From: Flavobacterium sp. J372
GTDB taxonomy: Bacteria; Bacteroidota; Bacteroidia; Flavobacteriales; Flavobacteriaceae
Reading direction: 5' to 3'
NCBI RefSeq assembly: GCF_024699965.1
Contig: NZ_JAJOMZ010000004.1
Location: forward strand, 310,001-374,000
DNA: 64,000 nt
The position numbers and the translations under genes were made by a program. Below are positions 62,801-64,000 of this stretch, one piece after another. Positions within the stretch are counted from its first letter, which is position 1. Each line of letters begins with the position of its first letter. The notes under the pieces are model-generated. The model saw nothing but the letters and a program-made list of their open reading frames with translations. It searched no databases and was not told the origin of the DNA.

Positions 62801-64000
62801 CAATGGTAATAGGGTCAATGGTAAATGTGCCCCCACTGCAAATTGTTGCTGTGGTATTTGCTATCGTTGCTTTCGGGTTGACCGTCACAGTTACCGTAAA
62901 TGGGTTACCTGTACAGCCATTATAAGCAGGCGTTACAGTATAAGTTACCGTTACAGGAAGTATTGTACTATTTGTTAGTACTTGGCTGATGCTACTTTGC
63001 GGAGCAGACTGTGCGCTTCCCCCCGCTATGGCAGGGACGGGCGCAGCCCATGTATAAGTAGTGCCTGCAGGTACGTTATTACCGCCGCCGTGTACTGGAG
63101 ATACAGTAAACTGTTGCCCGCTGCAAATGGTTGCCGTCTCCGTTGATGTTACTTCAGTAAGCGGGTTGATGGTGATAGCTGCTATTGCAGATGTTATTAC
63201 CTGGCATCCACCCGAAGAGAATGTCACTGTTGCAAAATAGTATGTAGTACCAACAGTTGTACCCTGCGGTTGATAAGCGGGACTGTTAGCTCCGGGAATC
63301 GCGGTTGCGCCTGCTATTGAATTTGTTGAATTTTCAAACCATTGATATGTTGGCGTACCTGTACCGTTTACATATGCTACTGTAAGGGCTGAAGGTGTTT
63401 GCAGGTGGCACACATTAGCAGTAAGCGGCTGGGAAGTAAAAGCCGGCGCGGGAATAACTTTCACTTCAGCAACCGAACTGAATACAGAACATCCTGAAAC
63501 AGCTGTTTTTACTTCACAGTAATAATACTTTGTTTGGGCAGTAGTTACCTGTGCAGGCACAGGCGGGGTAAATGTTGATGTATTTTCACCTGCTATAAGC
63601 GTACCGGCAGAAGTACTGTTTGTGTTGCTCACGTACCACTGGTATATATAGTTCGGAGAATCAGATCCGCCACTTGCCGTAACGCTTAATGATTGTGCTG
63701 ATGCGCCTGCACATAATGTCTGCGGCGTGAATGCCGGGTTTGTAATTGTTGGGTCGGGCACAACAGTAATCATAGCAAAGTCACTAGTCGCTGTGCCACA
63801 GCCATTGCCGCTTAATGTTATTATCGCGTAGTAATATAGCGTTCCTACTGTGTTTGTAGGTGGTGTATATGATGAAGAAGTAGCTCCTGTAATTATGCTT
63901 GCCCCTGTTGTTGAGACTGTAGTATTGCTGTACCATTGGTAAGCAGGTGTGCCGTGGCCGCCGGTATAGCCAACAGTAAGTGCATTGAGAGTGCCTCCAA
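59826..64000 (-). CDS. Giant SprB-repeat adhesin with T9SS type B C-terminal domain, 5' partial
   Basis: The frame stays open to the right window edge, so at least 1391 residues are visible and the start is outside. From the edge inward: about three Ig-like units (TLYYYAIITLSGNGCGT; TKYYYCEVKTAVSGCSVF), two PKD-like units (ATICSGGTFTIDPI), then about nine SprB-type units of 80-90 residues (pattern ...YSWVGPNGF...LTGL...GVYTVTVTD), then a PKD domain (SWNFGDGSVSDEESPTHSY). The last 90 residues are the gliding-motility-associated CTD (MIPNGFTPNADGINDTFNAQ). It should be carried to the cell surface by the T9SS with the PorP/SprF partner downstream, and act in adhesion or gliding. Confidence 0.92.
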   Translation of the reverse strand, partial: GGTLNALTVGYTGGHGTPAYQWYSNTTVSTTGASIITGATSSSYTPPTNTVGTLYYYAIITLSGNGCGTATSDFAMITVVPDPTITNPAFTPQTLCAGASAQSLSVTASGGSDSPNYIYQWYVSNTNSTSAGTLIAGENTSTFTPPVPAQVTTAQTKYYYCEVKTAVSGCSVFSSVAEVKVIPAPAFTSQPLTANVCHLQTPSALTVAYVNGTGTPTYQWFENSTNSIAGATAIPGANSPAYQPQGTTVGTTYYFATVTFSSGGCQVITSAIAAITINPLTEVTSTETATICSGQQFTVSPVHGGGNNVPAGTTYTWAAPVPAIAGGSAQSAPQSSISQVLTNSTILPVTVTYTVTPAYNGCTGNPFTVTVTVNPKATIANTTATICSGGTFTIDPITIAGASIPSATTYSWSAPVVTGGLTGGAAGTGETIVTGTLTNPTTTTQTATYTVTPLSQPGNCNGQPFDIVVTVKPQISVTSVLSDFNGFEISTAGGSDGAIDLTVTGGSGSYSYSWVGPNGFAATTQDLTGLSVGVYTVTVTDGLCNAVVVPFNVREPMPLVIQEVIASHVNVNCFGQLTGVIEVEITQPSIAPFDYQIILQGGGVVEAVNNLTALNYVFDNLAAGTYDIKVTDANGTVKTLTGIVVTQPASGLAISNATVSNHNGFSITCNGANDGSIDLTITGGYPVYTYAWTGPNGFTAATPTISNLSPGTYTVAIGDATNVCTITQNYTITEPQPVTFTGIKSDYNGFGVSCSGGSNGTINITPAGGAGAYIYQWTGPNGFSASSQNLTGLFAGTYTLNLSDSNGCVATQEVYTLTEPLSMTITETHTNLLCHGASTGTVSVNVSGGVPGASGYIYSWSGPNSFSAATQNLANVMAGTYILTVTDASGCSATISVTLTQPSEITIIPTQTPISCYGANDASLSLAISGGVGTYQVTWDNFASGTFQDNLAAGTYVITVKDSNNCSKVISVIIPEAPIFTINPAHTNISCHGANDGSIVLNLVGGQAPVSLVWNDDPTAGNARFNLPAGTYTVTITDSKPCVITRSFIIVEPQPLTLGGVVTNADNCTNTMSGAINLLPAGGSPPFTFSWSNGATTEDLTGITSGNYAVTVTDSRGCSVSRQFQVTRPLPLEVTVTSNVDFNCTTKYVMQTNTATASGGIPPYLYSWSSGTVSGQGGRSMTTNQNGSVTVTVTDLKGCTAIHTFGVDTQQLGDISHTITSYGFETYGLYSIIDPIEFTNTSTGDFTSVSWNFGDGSVSDEESPTHSYQREGTYVVTQTVVYPYGCISRKTITLTVEKGYNVMIPNGFTPNADGINDTFNAQHTGLKSIQLEVYDTWGSMIYSEKGETLRGWDGNVKGVPAENGNFYYRMKVETFYGNIANYEGPLVLIK

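Overview
The window looks like a chromosomal segment of a member of the Bacteroidetes, most likely the Flavobacteriaceae. Supporting signs are C-terminal type IX secretion (T9SS) sorting domains on three proteins, a PorP/SprF protein, DUF4270, DUF4421 and DUF4286 proteins, an OlsF-type bifunctional acyltransferase, a 95-residue ATP synthase epsilon subunit, a tRNA without encoded CCA, and promoters of the Bacteroidetes TTTG / TAnnTTTG type. No rRNA, CRISPR array, prophage or complete insertion sequence was seen.

Layout. 1-468 is the end of an OmpR-type response regulator. 586-8443 (minus strand) is one tight operon, hemA-hemC-hemD-hemE-(endo/exonuclease/phosphatase protein)-hemF-(DUF4421 protein)-hemB-cytochrome c. 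A divergent AraC-type regulator follows (8621-9533), then a REP-associated tyrosine transposase with paired hairpins (9595-10235), hemH and a MATE exporter (10254-12626), two AT-rich unknown genes (12677-14402), a DUF4256 protein, hemJ, a sensor kinase, a crotonase, methylmalonyl-CoA epimerase, rbfA and a LolC/E-like permease (to 20443). 20452-27698 (minus) carries a membrane protein, an AsmA-like/GT51 transglycosylase fusion, radA, an esterase-like protein, an LPG-synthase-type membrane protein, panD and panC. 27808-36022 (plus) carries a GT5-like protein, a DUF4270 lipoprotein, glmS, an AT-rich DUF4365-type gene, atpD and atpC. 36279-50937 carries a secreted sugar dehydrogenase, an OmpA-like lipoprotein, xth, olsF, a hydroxyacid dehydrogenase, mgtE, rsmA, a DUF4286 protein, a TPR protein, serS, a secreted M1 peptidase and a TPM protein. 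51353-56902 is a minus-strand run of oxidoreductases plus an MFS permease. The end holds rseP, tRNA-Asn, a PorP/SprF protein and a very large SprB-repeat protein that runs off the right edge.

How the genes work together. The left 15.5 kb encodes eight heme-pathway enzymes (HemA, B, C, D, E, F, H, J). Only glutamate-1-semialdehyde aminomutase (HemL) is missing from a complete glutamyl-tRNA-to-protoheme route. A long inverted repeat between hemA and the AraC-type gene is a good candidate operator. panC/panD supply pantothenate precursors, atpD/atpC are ATP synthase subunits, and PorP/SprF with the SprB-repeat protein belongs to the T9SS/gliding surface system.

Quality caution. Eight one-base length changes in homopolymers break seven otherwise well-conserved genes: hemF, the AraC-type gene, the gene at 13730, the LolC/E-like permease (twice), the sugar dehydrogenase, mgtE and serS. 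Because serS should be essential, most are probably sequencing or assembly errors. I give the full-length reading for each.

No clearly new multi-gene system was found. The most open leads are the AT-rich DUF4365-type gene at 32162, the HEPN-like gene at 12677, the hemA/AraC operator, and the RAYT/REP pair upstream of hemH.
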